Positions 45,401-52,473 of a DNA stretch of 64,000 nucleotides are shown here, one piece after another; the first letter of the stretch is position 1; the number at the start of each line of letters is the position of its first letter. A program made the position numbers and the translations under genes. The DNA lies in the NCBI GenBank assembly GCA_030430075.1, contig JAUIGN010000008.1:124001-188000 (forward strand). The letters are read 5' to 3'. The notes under the pieces are model-generated. The model did no database searches and had not been told where the DNA came from. It was given only the letters and a program-made list of their open reading frames with translations. This stretch comes from a bacterium (GTDB lineage Bacteria > Planctomycetota > Planctomycetia > Pirellulales > Pirellulaceae).

Positions 45401-45544
45401 ATGATCATGTCGTTTGACCATCGGCTCGTCAACGGCGTCGGCGCCGCCTCGTTCATCAACGCCGTTCGGGATCACATCGAGGCTTCGGTCCCTGCCGACT
45501 CCGAACAGTTGAAGACGGTCATCAAGCTGCGTGATGTGGCCTGA
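42425..45544 (+). CDS. Single-chain 2-oxoacid dehydrogenase E1alpha-E1beta-lipoyl-E2
   Basis: A 1039-residue fusion. Residues about 1-320 are E1alpha, with the thiamine diphosphate motif GDAAARQGDFFEA (from 142) and its distal VVVDN. About 329-660 are E1beta (YLFFGEDIEDPKGGVF, YLPGGAIWHSQ). A Pro/Ala-rich linker leads to one lipoyl domain (about 697-770) with lipoyl Lys742 in ESEKATM. After another linker comes an E2 acyltransferase domain (about 810-1039). No peripheral subunit-binding domain is recognisable, and the catalytic motif reads HRLVNG (His999, Asn1003) rather than HxxxDG. The specificity (pyruvate or branched-chain) cannot be decided. E3 is not in the window. The gene is convergent with the sulfatase gene, 13 bases away. 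Confidence 0.88.
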   Translation: MSLDKPTALALLRTMLISRQADAREKSLMRQGKGWFHIPAMGHEATAAGALHMRPGDYCFPMYRDRALVLSRGLTARDLARDFFAKRTSSSGGRQLPGHFSDRQLNIWSHPSPSGSHMLPACGAAWNLKMAGQGDIVVAHIGDAAARQGDFFEAVCIARERKLPILIVVVDNGYGISTPTSETNALALKVLDEQQWHRLNGRDVQQFYQQYGDCVDQARQGEGPVFAWAEFDRLGSHTNNDDHRQYRSPDELAAISARDPLILYQQQLIDQGFIRREEIDAMESHIRDDVRAEYRQASREPDPEAADVLTNIEAERGEATAPPIELKSSTTIADAVGAVFRAALEEDERYLFFGEDIEDPKGGVFKLTQQLSTDFPGRVVNSPLAESTIIGMASGLASTGMRPIFEIQFVDFIATGWNQLITNLATLRWRSNGKWAAPCVLYAPYGGYLPGGAIWHSQANEGAIAHYPGLSVAIPSTPQDAAGLFWTAMQSDDPVLVLLPKHLMRKPFDHQGPVKPVALGEAAVVRPGADVTLVAWGNTVEIAAEAAATLTGEVDVEILDLRSIVPWDRERVLQSVAKTGRLVVVQEDTENCSVGQMVITEVMQDADAWSCLRAAPQLVSKSNVLIGFHPNLEYGCLPSADDVVGALRAVCRSGQTRRVDIDRTAAAGANREPGVAVAAPAPAEPAVPGGVAAGADPIEQVVPVKVPHLGEGIYSGEVVELLREVGEYVRQDEPICEIESEKATMTIEASHDGVVVGWDVACGDSVEVGQEIAQVRAAESEQGPPPEVEVAPELPAVVSVPEVESSGVPDKAQRSKNAMALTRAVQVPTAAVNLQVVWETVRTACRHMMVDGKPCSPTSLIAWCLAQACRTEAGVRFISNFSHLEPQANTFDLAIAVSLPDDELATAVVSDAGNLAWPEFQQRYREAVRAVRAGEVHDRRGAPIQLSTMGGHKIEKAHPLVVPPAIATFFVGEAHYELIEKGGRPVAAKVATMIMSFDHRLVNGVGAASFINAVRDHIEASVPADSEQLKTVIKLRDVA

Positions 45545-45557
45545 GCCACCGATCGTG

Positions 45558-47060
45558 TCAGCGGCCCGGTGACCAAATCGGGGCGATCATCTGGGCGTCC
45601 AGTGACTCCCAGCGGCGGACAAGCGCCTGCAGCTTTTCCGGGTTGGTCACTGCCAGATCCGACGCCTCGCCAACGTCCTCCGCCAGGTGGAAGAGCTGCC
45701 ACGCAGCCGTGCCATCCGCTGTTGAGCCCCGGTTTCGACTTGGATTGCGTACCAACTTCCAGTCACCGGAACGCAAGGCCGTCCTGCGGTTCAGACGCCA
45801 ATAGAGATCCTCGTGAGGCCGCTCGGTTGAATCGCTGCTCAAATACGGCATCAGGTTGACGCCGTCGATCGGGCGGTTGGCGGGGACCGGCGCATTGGCA
45901 GCCGCAGCGGCCGTGGCGTAAATATCCAACGAAATCACGGGCCGCCGGTCCGTTACGCCGGCGGGCAGTCTGGCCGGCCATTTGACGAGAAAAGGAACCC
46001 GAATCCCACCTTCATAGACGTCTCCCTTTCCGCCCCGCAGAGGAAGGTTGCTCGAAGTCAGCTCGCGGGTCGGACCCCCATTGTCGCTGATGAAGAAGAC
46101 CAGCGTATTCTCTTCCAGTCCTCGATTGCGGAGCGTCTCCAGCACCTGGCCGACACTTTCATCCAGGTTGGCCAGCATCGCGGCGAAAATCCGGCGGTGG
46201 ATATCGTCGATGTGACGGAACTGCCGCATGTACCGGTCGGCGCCTTGCAGCGGACTGTGCACGGCATTGTATGCCAGGTACAGGAAGAACGGCCGGTCAT
46301 GATTGCGGTTGATGAAACCGACGGCTTCCCGGGTGAACGCGTCGGTCAGGTAAGCGGACTCCTCGACCGGCTGGCCACCTCGCAGGATCGGATTGTTGGC
46401 ATCGTATGCCGGCTCGTCATGACGCATGTGGTTCGAGTAGACCATGCGCCCGTCGTCGCTGGTCCAGCGCCCCACGCCGTCCGCCGCGCGCCGGCCATCG
46501 GGAAGCGTCTTGCGGCGGAGCATCGTCGTGACCTGGGCATACGGTGGTCGGACGAAGAAGTGGCCTTCGTGCAAAAAGCCGAAGAACTCGTCGAATCCGC
46601 GCCGCAGCGGATGAAAGGCGGCATGCCCGCCCAGGTGCCATTTGCCGATCAGACCCGTGGCGTAGCCGGCGTCGCGCAAATGCTGCGCCAAGGTGACTTC
46701 CGCCGCGGGGAGTCCCGCCCGGGGATCTTCGTTGTGGTGACCGATCGGGTTGAACTCGTATCCGAACCGTGTCTGGTAGCGGCCGGTCAGCAGGCCGGCT
46801 CGGGAAGCACTGCAATAGGCGGCTGTGACATAGCCATCCGTAAAGCGAATTCCGGTGGCGGCAATCGAGTCAATTTGAGGCGTGGGGATCTGTGGGTTTC
46901 CCTGGCAACCAAGTTCGCCGTAGCCGAGATCGTCAGCGACCAGCAACACCACGTTGGGCCGAGCTTGGTCTGCTGCCGCAAGCGTGACCGCGACACACCC
47001 CGCGACCATGGGCCAGACCATCAATGGCAGGAACCGTTGGGGATTCGGAATGCGAAACAT
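45558..47060 (-). CDS. Secreted type I sulfatase
   Basis: A 500-residue sulfatase with a signal peptide (FLPLMVWPMVAGCVAVTLAA). PNVVLLVADDLGYGELGCQG provides the metal-binding Asp pair (43-44). The active-site CSASR (83-87) in CSASRAGLLTGR is the CxAxR motif whose Cys becomes formylglycine. GKWHLGG and FFISDNGG match the remaining catalytic regions. Similarity is closest to arylsulfatase A / GalNAc-6-sulfatase-like enzymes. Planctomycetes use many such enzymes on sulfated polysaccharides; the substrate here cannot be told. No maturation enzyme is in the window. Confidence 0.93.
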   Translation of the reverse strand: MFRIPNPQRFLPLMVWPMVAGCVAVTLAAADQARPNVVLLVADDLGYGELGCQGNPQIPTPQIDSIAATGIRFTDGYVTAAYCSASRAGLLTGRYQTRFGYEFNPIGHHNEDPRAGLPAAEVTLAQHLRDAGYATGLIGKWHLGGHAAFHPLRRGFDEFFGFLHEGHFFVRPPYAQVTTMLRRKTLPDGRRAADGVGRWTSDDGRMVYSNHMRHDEPAYDANNPILRGGQPVEESAYLTDAFTREAVGFINRNHDRPFFLYLAYNAVHSPLQGADRYMRQFRHIDDIHRRIFAAMLANLDESVGQVLETLRNRGLEENTLVFFISDNGGPTRELTSSNLPLRGGKGDVYEGGIRVPFLVKWPARLPAGVTDRRPVISLDIYATAAAAANAPVPANRPIDGVNLMPYLSSDSTERPHEDLYWRLNRRTALRSGDWKLVRNPSRNRGSTADGTAAWQLFHLAEDVGEASDLAVTNPEKLQALVRRWESLDAQMIAPIWSPGR

Positions 47061-47197
47061 GGGTCAATCCGGTCATTGCTGGTATTAAACAGGTGAGGCG
47101 ACTCGCGGTACAACGGTGGTCGCTGAACGGACTCGGTGTCGGTGGAAGACCGTGTCGAGGGAATGCCCTGAAGGACCTTGCAGGCTCGGCTGCCGCC

Positions 47198-47974
47198 CTA
47201 CGATTCGTCCGATTTGCGACCCACCTCGTCTTCGGACGGATCGACGCCTGCCGGATCGACGCCCGCCGGCTCGACTCCATCGGGGTCGCCAACATTGGGG
47301 TCGCCAACATTGGGGTCGCCAACATTGGGGGCGACGTCCACCGGCTCTCGCTCGCCGGGAACGGGCAGCGGCTTCAAGTCGCTCTCCAGGCGATGGAATT
47401 CGCGATCGAGCTGCTCGATGACATCGTCGTCGATCTGGGCGGGCGGTGGTGCCGGTTCCGGGTCGGCTTTGAATTTGCGGAACAGTCCGGGGGCCCGGCT
47501 GAGAATCATCACCATGATAAAGACCATGACGCCCCAGCCTCCGCCCTTCTTTTTGTTCGCAGGCGAGCGGGGTGTGATGATCGGGCGGGTCGATGCCGGC
47601 GTGGGGGAGACCGATCTTGGAGGAACGCCGCTGGGTGACGCGGAAGGTCCGGCGGGCGAAGTAGAAGTTGCGGATTCGCCCCACGCAGATCGATCGGCCG
47701 TTGCCGGCGGCCTTTGGTTGGTCGACGCATCGCGGCGATCAAGAAATGGATTCTGTTGCTCCGCGGACGGATTCGACCCGGCCGCACCGGGGGCCGCGGG
47801 CGGCCGACGTTCGGTTGCCAGCGGTGGGGTCTTTGGGCCGAACCCAGGCTGATCGGTCGCCATCGGCGGCAGGGGCCGAAAGATCGTCCCACATGCTCGG
47901 CAACGCGCCTTCTTGTGCTCAAGCCCATCGGCGATTCGCAGTCGCGTCTGGCAGGTCGGACAGTTGAATTCCAC
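47198..47974 (-). CDS. Zinc-ribbon membrane protein
   Basis: A 258-residue protein with an N-terminal MJ0042-type zinc ribbon (FNCPTCQTRLRIADG then KARCRACGTIF: two CxxC pairs), a Pro/Ser-rich linker, one transmembrane helix (GGGWGVMVFIMVMILSRAPG) and an acidic tail with perfect DPNVG repeats. GTG 47974 is the start because AAGGAG lies 7 bases upstream. It could be an envelope regulator or assembly factor; function unknown. Confidence 0.72.
   Translation of the reverse strand: MEFNCPTCQTRLRIADGLEHKKARCRACGTIFRPLPPMATDQPGFGPKTPPLATERRPPAAPGAAGSNPSAEQQNPFLDRRDASTNQRPPATADRSAWGESATSTSPAGPSASPSGVPPRSVSPTPASTRPIITPRSPANKKKGGGWGVMVFIMVMILSRAPGLFRKFKADPEPAPPPAQIDDDVIEQLDREFHRLESDLKPLPVPGEREPVDVAPNVGDPNVGDPNVGDPDGVEPAGVDPAGVDPSEDEVGRKSDES
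47282..47326 (-). repeat. 15-bp perfect coding repeat, 3 units
   Basis: Three identical GGGGTCGCCAACATT units encode repeated DPNVG on the minus strand. Confidence 0.9.
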
Positions 47975-47981
47975 GCTTCCG

Positions 47982-47987
47982 CTCCTT
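47982..47987 (-). promoter_or_regulatory. Ribosome binding site fixing a GTG start
   Basis: AAGGAG on the minus strand with 7-base spacing before GTG 47974 of the zinc-ribbon protein. Confidence 0.7.
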
Positions 47988-48260
47988 GCTGATCATCGAC
48001 CCCGCGCGATTGTTCAGGCCGTGATATCCTCGGTTGATTCGTCGGGTTCGTTTTCGGTTGGTCGATCCCTACCTGGGCGGCAACCGGTAGGCGCCAGGAT
48101 CCACCGGCCCCCTGCCCATTATTATAGACGCCCCGATGAAAACGTCACCCGATCGGCTTCTGCTCGGCGACAGCAGTTCGAGGTGCATCGAAGCAGTCGT
48201 CATCGCGTCAACCCGGAGGTCGTCTCGCAGCCGGCATCGGCCAACGACTGCCTAGCAGGG

Positions 48261-48294
48261 CCGGATTGTTTGTTGCACCGGATTGTTTGTTGCA
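48261..48294. repeat. 17-bp tandem duplication
   Basis: CCGGATTGTTTGTTGCA occurs twice head to tail (48261-48277 and 48278-48294), just upstream of the DUF1549 gene. Confidence 0.9.
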
Positions 48295-48325
48295 TCAGGG
48301 GAGGTTGATCCATTAACATGCCTCG

Positions 48326-50566
48326 ATGCGTTGTCAAGCAACATGTCGAACAATGTGGCCCAGCCCGCGGGTGATGTTGCTCGCCGCCGGTCTCGTGTGG
48401 TGGCTCGTTTGCCCACCGGGAGCAGTGGGCGATTCACCGTCGGACGGCACCGGCCGGTCGATCAATTTCGAAAACGAGATCATTCCGATCCTGGATCGCT
48501 ACGGATGCAACGCATCTGGCTGCCACGGCAAAGCGGAGGGGCAGAATGGGTTCAAGCTGTCGGTCTTCGGATTTGATCCGGAAGCGGACTACCGCGCCTT
48601 GGTGATGGAAGGCCGGGGACGCCGTGTCTTCCCGGCGGCGCCGGCGCGGAGCCTGTTGCTGCGGAAGATTGACGGTGGTCTGCCACATGGTGGCGGCATT
48701 CGCATCCCTGCCGCTCGCCCTGAGCATCGGACGCTCCATGACTGGATCGCTTCCGGTGCCCCGTTCGGCTCACCCGACGACCCGCGGGTCGTGGCAATCG
48801 ATTTGCGACCGAATCAGGTTCAAATGAAGATGGGCGCGCAACAGCGACTGACGGTGACGGCGACCTGGAGCGACGGCAGGCAGGAAGATGTCACCCCGTT
48901 GGCTGGATTTCAGACGAACAACGAAGGCCTGGCGACGGTCAGCGAGGACGGCGTGGTCACGTCCGGCGAGATGCCTGGCAGCGTGGCGGTCATGGCAACC
49001 TACCTGGGACACGTCGATGTACTGACCGCGATTGTGCCTCGTTTGAGTTCATTGGCGAGCCCGTCGGAGACGCGGCCGGTGCCAAGTGACCCGGCGGCGA
49101 GTTCGACGAATGTCATTGATGCGCTGGTTGACGAGAGGTTGCGTCTGCTCAATATTCCGCCGTCGCCTCCGGCGGATGACGCCACATTCTTGCGTCGCAT
49201 CTACTTGGATTTGATTGGCACACTTCCGACTGCTGACGAATGCCGCTCGTTTTTTGCGGATTCTGGCGAGGACCGTCGAGCTCGGTTGGTGGCGCGCCTC
49301 CTGCGTCGCCCCGAGTATGCGGATTACTGGGCGCTGAAGTGGGCCGACCTGTTGCGCGTCAATCGGCGGGAACTGGGGCGAAAAAAGGCGTTTCAGTATT
49401 ATCAATGGATTCGCGCCAGCTTCGCGCGGAATCAGCCTCTGGACCAGTTTGCCCAACAGTTGATTGCCGCCGATGGGCCGCTTGACGAAAATCCTTCCAC
49501 CCACTTCTTTCAAGTGGTCAAGCAGCCGCATGCAATGGCCAGCACCCTCTCGCAAGTGTTCCTGGGTGTCCGAATCGAGTGTGCTCAATGCCATCATCAT
49601 CCCTTCGATCGCTGGTCGCAGACCGACTTCTACGGGATGCAGGCGTATTTCACGGAAGTCGCCTTCAAGACGTCGAGCCATGGCGAAACGCTCGTGAATT
49701 CGGGCCGCGCCAAGACGAAACACCCGCGGACCGGTGAATTGATTGCAGCCCATCCGTTGGGCGAAGCGGACGGCTTGGGCGACGGGGCTGACGGACGCCG
49801 GCGCCAATTGGCCGCGTGGATGACGTCAGGAGACAATGCGTGGTTTGCCCGCAATCTGGCCAATCGGATCTGGGCGCACTTGATGGGGCGCGGCCTGGTC
49901 GAACCGGTCGACGATTTTCGCCTGACCAATCCGCCGACGAACGGCCCGCTGCTGGATGCCCTGGCCGCCCACCTCGTTGCGAACCGGTTCGACCAGCACG
50001 AACTCATTCGGCTCATCACCTCGTCAGCCGCCTACCAACGCTCGTCGCATCCCAGCGAGGAAAACCGCAACGACGAACAAGCGTACTCGCGTTTTCTTTT
50101 CAAACGGCTTGACGCCGAAGTCCTGCTCGACGCCGTTTGCCAGGTGACCGGGAGTCGCGAGAAGTTTCACGGCGTCCCGGCCGGTCGTCGCGCAATTCAG
50201 TTATGGGACAGTGAGGTGCCCCACGATTTCCTGCGGATGTTCGGTCGCCCGGTCCGGGCCACGGCCTGTGAGTGCGAACGGGTGGCCGAGCCGACCGTGG
50301 GCCAGGTCTTGCACGTGCTGAACTCGCCGGAGATTCAGGTCAAACTGGCTGATGCCGGCGGCCGGATCGCTACCTTGGAACAGGAAATGAAACAGGACGA
50401 TCGGTTGGTGGAAGAATTATACCTGGCATTTTTTAGCCGCCCTCCGTTGGCGTCCGAACGGGCGGTGGCCGTTGACCATTTGCAGCGCAGTGCGGATCGA
50501 CGGCAAGCGACCGAGGATCTGGCCTGGAGTATGCTGAATTCACTTGAGTTTCTCTACAACCACTAG
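48326..50566 (+). CDS. Secreted DUF1549/DUF1553 protein with haem-like N-terminus and Big-type domain
   Basis: A 746-residue secreted protein with a signal region (VMLLAAGLVWWLVCPPGAVG). An N-terminal cytochrome-like domain has CNASGCHG, a CX4CH variant of the haem-binding motif. About residues 160-240 resemble a Big-2 immunoglobulin-like domain (QQRLTVTATWSDGRQEDVTP). DUF1549 (ECAQCHHHPFDRWSQTDFYG) and DUF1553 (QLAAWMTSGDNAWFARNLAN, GLVEPVDDFRLTNPP) follow. The TAG stop is embedded in a family C repeat. The start could be 48326, 48353 or 48374; no ribosome site decides. Works presumably with the DUF1501 protein downstream; role unknown. Confidence 0.88.
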   Translation: MRCQATCRTMWPSPRVMLLAAGLVWWLVCPPGAVGDSPSDGTGRSINFENEIIPILDRYGCNASGCHGKAEGQNGFKLSVFGFDPEADYRALVMEGRGRRVFPAAPARSLLLRKIDGGLPHGGGIRIPAARPEHRTLHDWIASGAPFGSPDDPRVVAIDLRPNQVQMKMGAQQRLTVTATWSDGRQEDVTPLAGFQTNNEGLATVSEDGVVTSGEMPGSVAVMATYLGHVDVLTAIVPRLSSLASPSETRPVPSDPAASSTNVIDALVDERLRLLNIPPSPPADDATFLRRIYLDLIGTLPTADECRSFFADSGEDRRARLVARLLRRPEYADYWALKWADLLRVNRRELGRKKAFQYYQWIRASFARNQPLDQFAQQLIAADGPLDENPSTHFFQVVKQPHAMASTLSQVFLGVRIECAQCHHHPFDRWSQTDFYGMQAYFTEVAFKTSSHGETLVNSGRAKTKHPRTGELIAAHPLGEADGLGDGADGRRRQLAAWMTSGDNAWFARNLANRIWAHLMGRGLVEPVDDFRLTNPPTNGPLLDALAAHLVANRFDQHELIRLITSSAAYQRSSHPSEENRNDEQAYSRFLFKRLDAEVLLDAVCQVTGSREKFHGVPAGRRAIQLWDSEVPHDFLRMFGRPVRATACECERVAEPTVGQVLHVLNSPEIQVKLADAGGRIATLEQEMKQDDRLVEELYLAFFSRPPLASERAVAVDHLQRSADRRQATEDLAWSMLNSLEFLYNH

Positions 50567-50650
50567 CGAGGCAGGGCCTCGGACCGACGGCGAGCTAACG
50601 CTCGCGGCATGTTAGTCCGCTCCCGTTGGTCGCTCAAACTTGACTCAATT
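50564..50650 (+). repeat. Family C repeat, copy 1
   Basis: Begins at the TAG stop of the DUF1549 gene with TAGCGAGGCAGGGCCTCGG and includes the hairpin GCGAGC-TAAC-GCTCGC and TCCGCTCCCGTTGGTCGCT. Confidence 0.8.
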
Positions 50651-50676
50651 GTAAAGCCAAAACTGATACAAGCCAT

Positions 50677-50765
50677 CTAGCGAAGCTGGGCCTCGAAACC
50701 CGAGCGTGCAAAGGCTCGCGAAATCGTAATCCGTTCCCGTTGGCCGATAGAAGTTGGCTGAAAAT
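50677..50765 (+). repeat. Family C repeat, copy 2
   Basis: Starts CTAGCGAAGCTGGGCCTCG, followed by CGAGC...GCTCG hairpin arms and ATCCGTTCCCGTTGGCCGA. Confidence 0.75.
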
Positions 50766-50881
50766 GAATGACGTTGACCCAACCAGCAAGGCTGACAAGT
50801 TGCGCAGCGGGCGAGCCGCAGCGCGATCCCTTTTCACAGCCGCAGGTCAGCGGTCCCGTGATCGAGGACCCGGAAGCACGG

Positions 50882-50887
50882 CAGAGG
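50882..50887 (+). promoter_or_regulatory. Ribosome binding site deciding the DUF1501 start
   Basis: AGAGGA sits 1 base before ATG 50889 but 7 bases before ATG 50895, favouring the latter. Confidence 0.6.
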
Positions 50888-50894
50888 AATGACC

Positions 50895-52214
50895 ATGAAG
50901 AGAACGTTTTGCGATCGCGTCAACCGGCGCGACATGTTGCAGGTCGGGGCCGCCGGCTTGCTTGGCATGGGAGTTTCGACGTCTCAGATCCTGCAAGCGC
51001 AAGCGGCCGGCCGGGGCAGCGACGTGTCGCTGATTATCGTCTTCCTACAGGGCGGGTTGTCCACGATTGATACGTGGGACATGAAGCCCGCTGCGCCGGC
51101 GGAGTTCCGGGGCGAGTTCGATCCGATCGATTCTGTCGTTCCCGGGATGCAATTCTGCGAGCATTTGCCCCGAGTGGCCGGTCAGGCCGACAAGTTTTCG
51201 CTGGTGAGGTCCTTTGGGCATAGCAATTCCGGTCATGGGCCGGCCGACCATTACATGTTGACCGGTTATTTGCCGCGAGCCGGATTTAATGGCGGGCTCA
51301 AGCCGAACAATCAGCGGCCCGCGCACGGTGCCGTCATCTCCCGGTCGCTCGGGCCACGCGGTTCAGTGCCTCCCTACGTCTGTCTGCCCAAGATGCATAA
51401 CAGTGCCGGTTCGTCGTACCTCGGTTCGTCCGCCGCACCGTTTGTGGTCGAAGCGGATCCGAACGCACCCGGCTTCTCGGTTCCCGATCTGGCGCCGCCG
51501 TTGTCGGTCCCGGCCAACCGCTTGGATGCACGTCGTGACCTGCTATCGCGCGTCAATCGGTTTGCGGAGACGGCCGAAGTGTTGGCGAATCGGAACGCGC
51601 GAACGACTGCGACGTTCCAGCGGCAGGCGTTCGACCTGATGACGTCTCCGGCGACCAAGACGGCGTTTGAGATCAGTCAAGAGCCTGATGCACTACGGGA
51701 CGAATACGGCCGCAGTTCGCTGGGCCAGTCGTGCTTGATGGCACGGCGGTTGGTTGCTGCCGGTGTCCGCTGTGTTCTGATCGATCATACGAATTGGGAC
51801 ACCCACTACAACAACTTTGCCGTGCTGAAGCGCGACCTGTTGCCCCATTTGGATGCCGCCATGTCGACCCTGTTTCGTGACTTGCACGACCGTGGGATGC
51901 TCGATTCAACCATGGTCGTGGTGACTGGCGAGTTCGGCCGCACGCCGCGGATCAACAAGGATGCCGGACGCGATCATTGGGGTCCCAGCTCGGCAATCGC
52001 CATCGGTGGTGGAGGGGTGCAGGGTGGTGTCGTGGTCGGCGCTTCCAACGAGCGGGCCGAGAAACCGGCGACCCGGCCCTACGGACCGGCCGATCTGGCG
52101 GCCACGATCTATCACGGTCTGGGGATCGACCCCAAGACCGAATACCGCACACCTGAAGGTCGCCCGATGCCGATCGTGCCGGGCGACGGGCATGTGATCG
52201 AAGAGTTGTTCTAG
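50895..52214 (+). CDS. DUF1501 protein, Tat-exported
   Basis: A 439-residue protein of the sulfatase-like DUF1501 family, common in planctomycetes. The N-terminus MKRTFCDRVNRRDMLQVG carries the twin-arginine motif RRD, then a hydrophobic stretch to an AQA cleavage site. LIIVFLQGGLSTIDTWDMKP, HSNSGHGPADHYMLTGYLPR and TGEFGRTPRINKDAGRDHWG match family landmarks, with His and Asp residues consistent with metal binding. It follows the DUF1549/DUF1553 gene; the two often travel together. Biochemical role unknown. Confidence 0.9.
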   Translation: MKRTFCDRVNRRDMLQVGAAGLLGMGVSTSQILQAQAAGRGSDVSLIIVFLQGGLSTIDTWDMKPAAPAEFRGEFDPIDSVVPGMQFCEHLPRVAGQADKFSLVRSFGHSNSGHGPADHYMLTGYLPRAGFNGGLKPNNQRPAHGAVISRSLGPRGSVPPYVCLPKMHNSAGSSYLGSSAAPFVVEADPNAPGFSVPDLAPPLSVPANRLDARRDLLSRVNRFAETAEVLANRNARTTATFQRQAFDLMTSPATKTAFEISQEPDALRDEYGRSSLGQSCLMARRLVAAGVRCVLIDHTNWDTHYNNFAVLKRDLLPHLDAAMSTLFRDLHDRGMLDSTMVVVTGEFGRTPRINKDAGRDHWGPSSAIAIGGGGVQGGVVVGASNERAEKPATRPYGPADLAATIYHGLGIDPKTEYRTPEGRPMPIVPGDGHVIEELF

Positions 52215-52239
52215 CCCCAATCTCGTTCAATTGGTTCCC

Positions 52240-52270
52240 GCACTTCCGGAGGTCATGCTCTGCATGACAT
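52240..52270 (+). repeat. Family B palindromic repeat, copy 3
   Basis: GCACTTCCGGAG followed by GTCATGCTCTGCATGAC (52252-52268), 38 bases after the DUF1501 stop. The gap to the next gene also contains the palindrome TCGTTTGTAAACGA (52347-52360). Confidence 0.75.
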
Positions 52271-52473
52271 TCAGCGATTCCCCGGGGCGACACGTTGCGG
52301 ATGCTTTCGCCGGATGCGAATTGAACAGCATTCGTTTTCGCCCGGATCGTTTGTAAACGAACAAACAATGCGTTACCGTCCGGTTCGCTTGGCGATCAAG
52401 AGAAGTGAGGGCGAACGCCGCGGCGGATCAATGGTCCGCGTCCGCGGTACGTATCACGCACATGCGACGGATG

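Larger units (their letters stand above)
47975..48325. other. Gap between zinc-ribbon and DUF1549 genes
   Basis: 351 bases between divergent genes. It holds a perfect 17-bp duplication near its right end and no supported gene. Confidence 0.45.
50567..50894. other. Repeat-filled gap before the DUF1501 gene
   Basis: 328 bases largely filled by two tandem family C copies. No gene seen. Confidence 0.6.
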
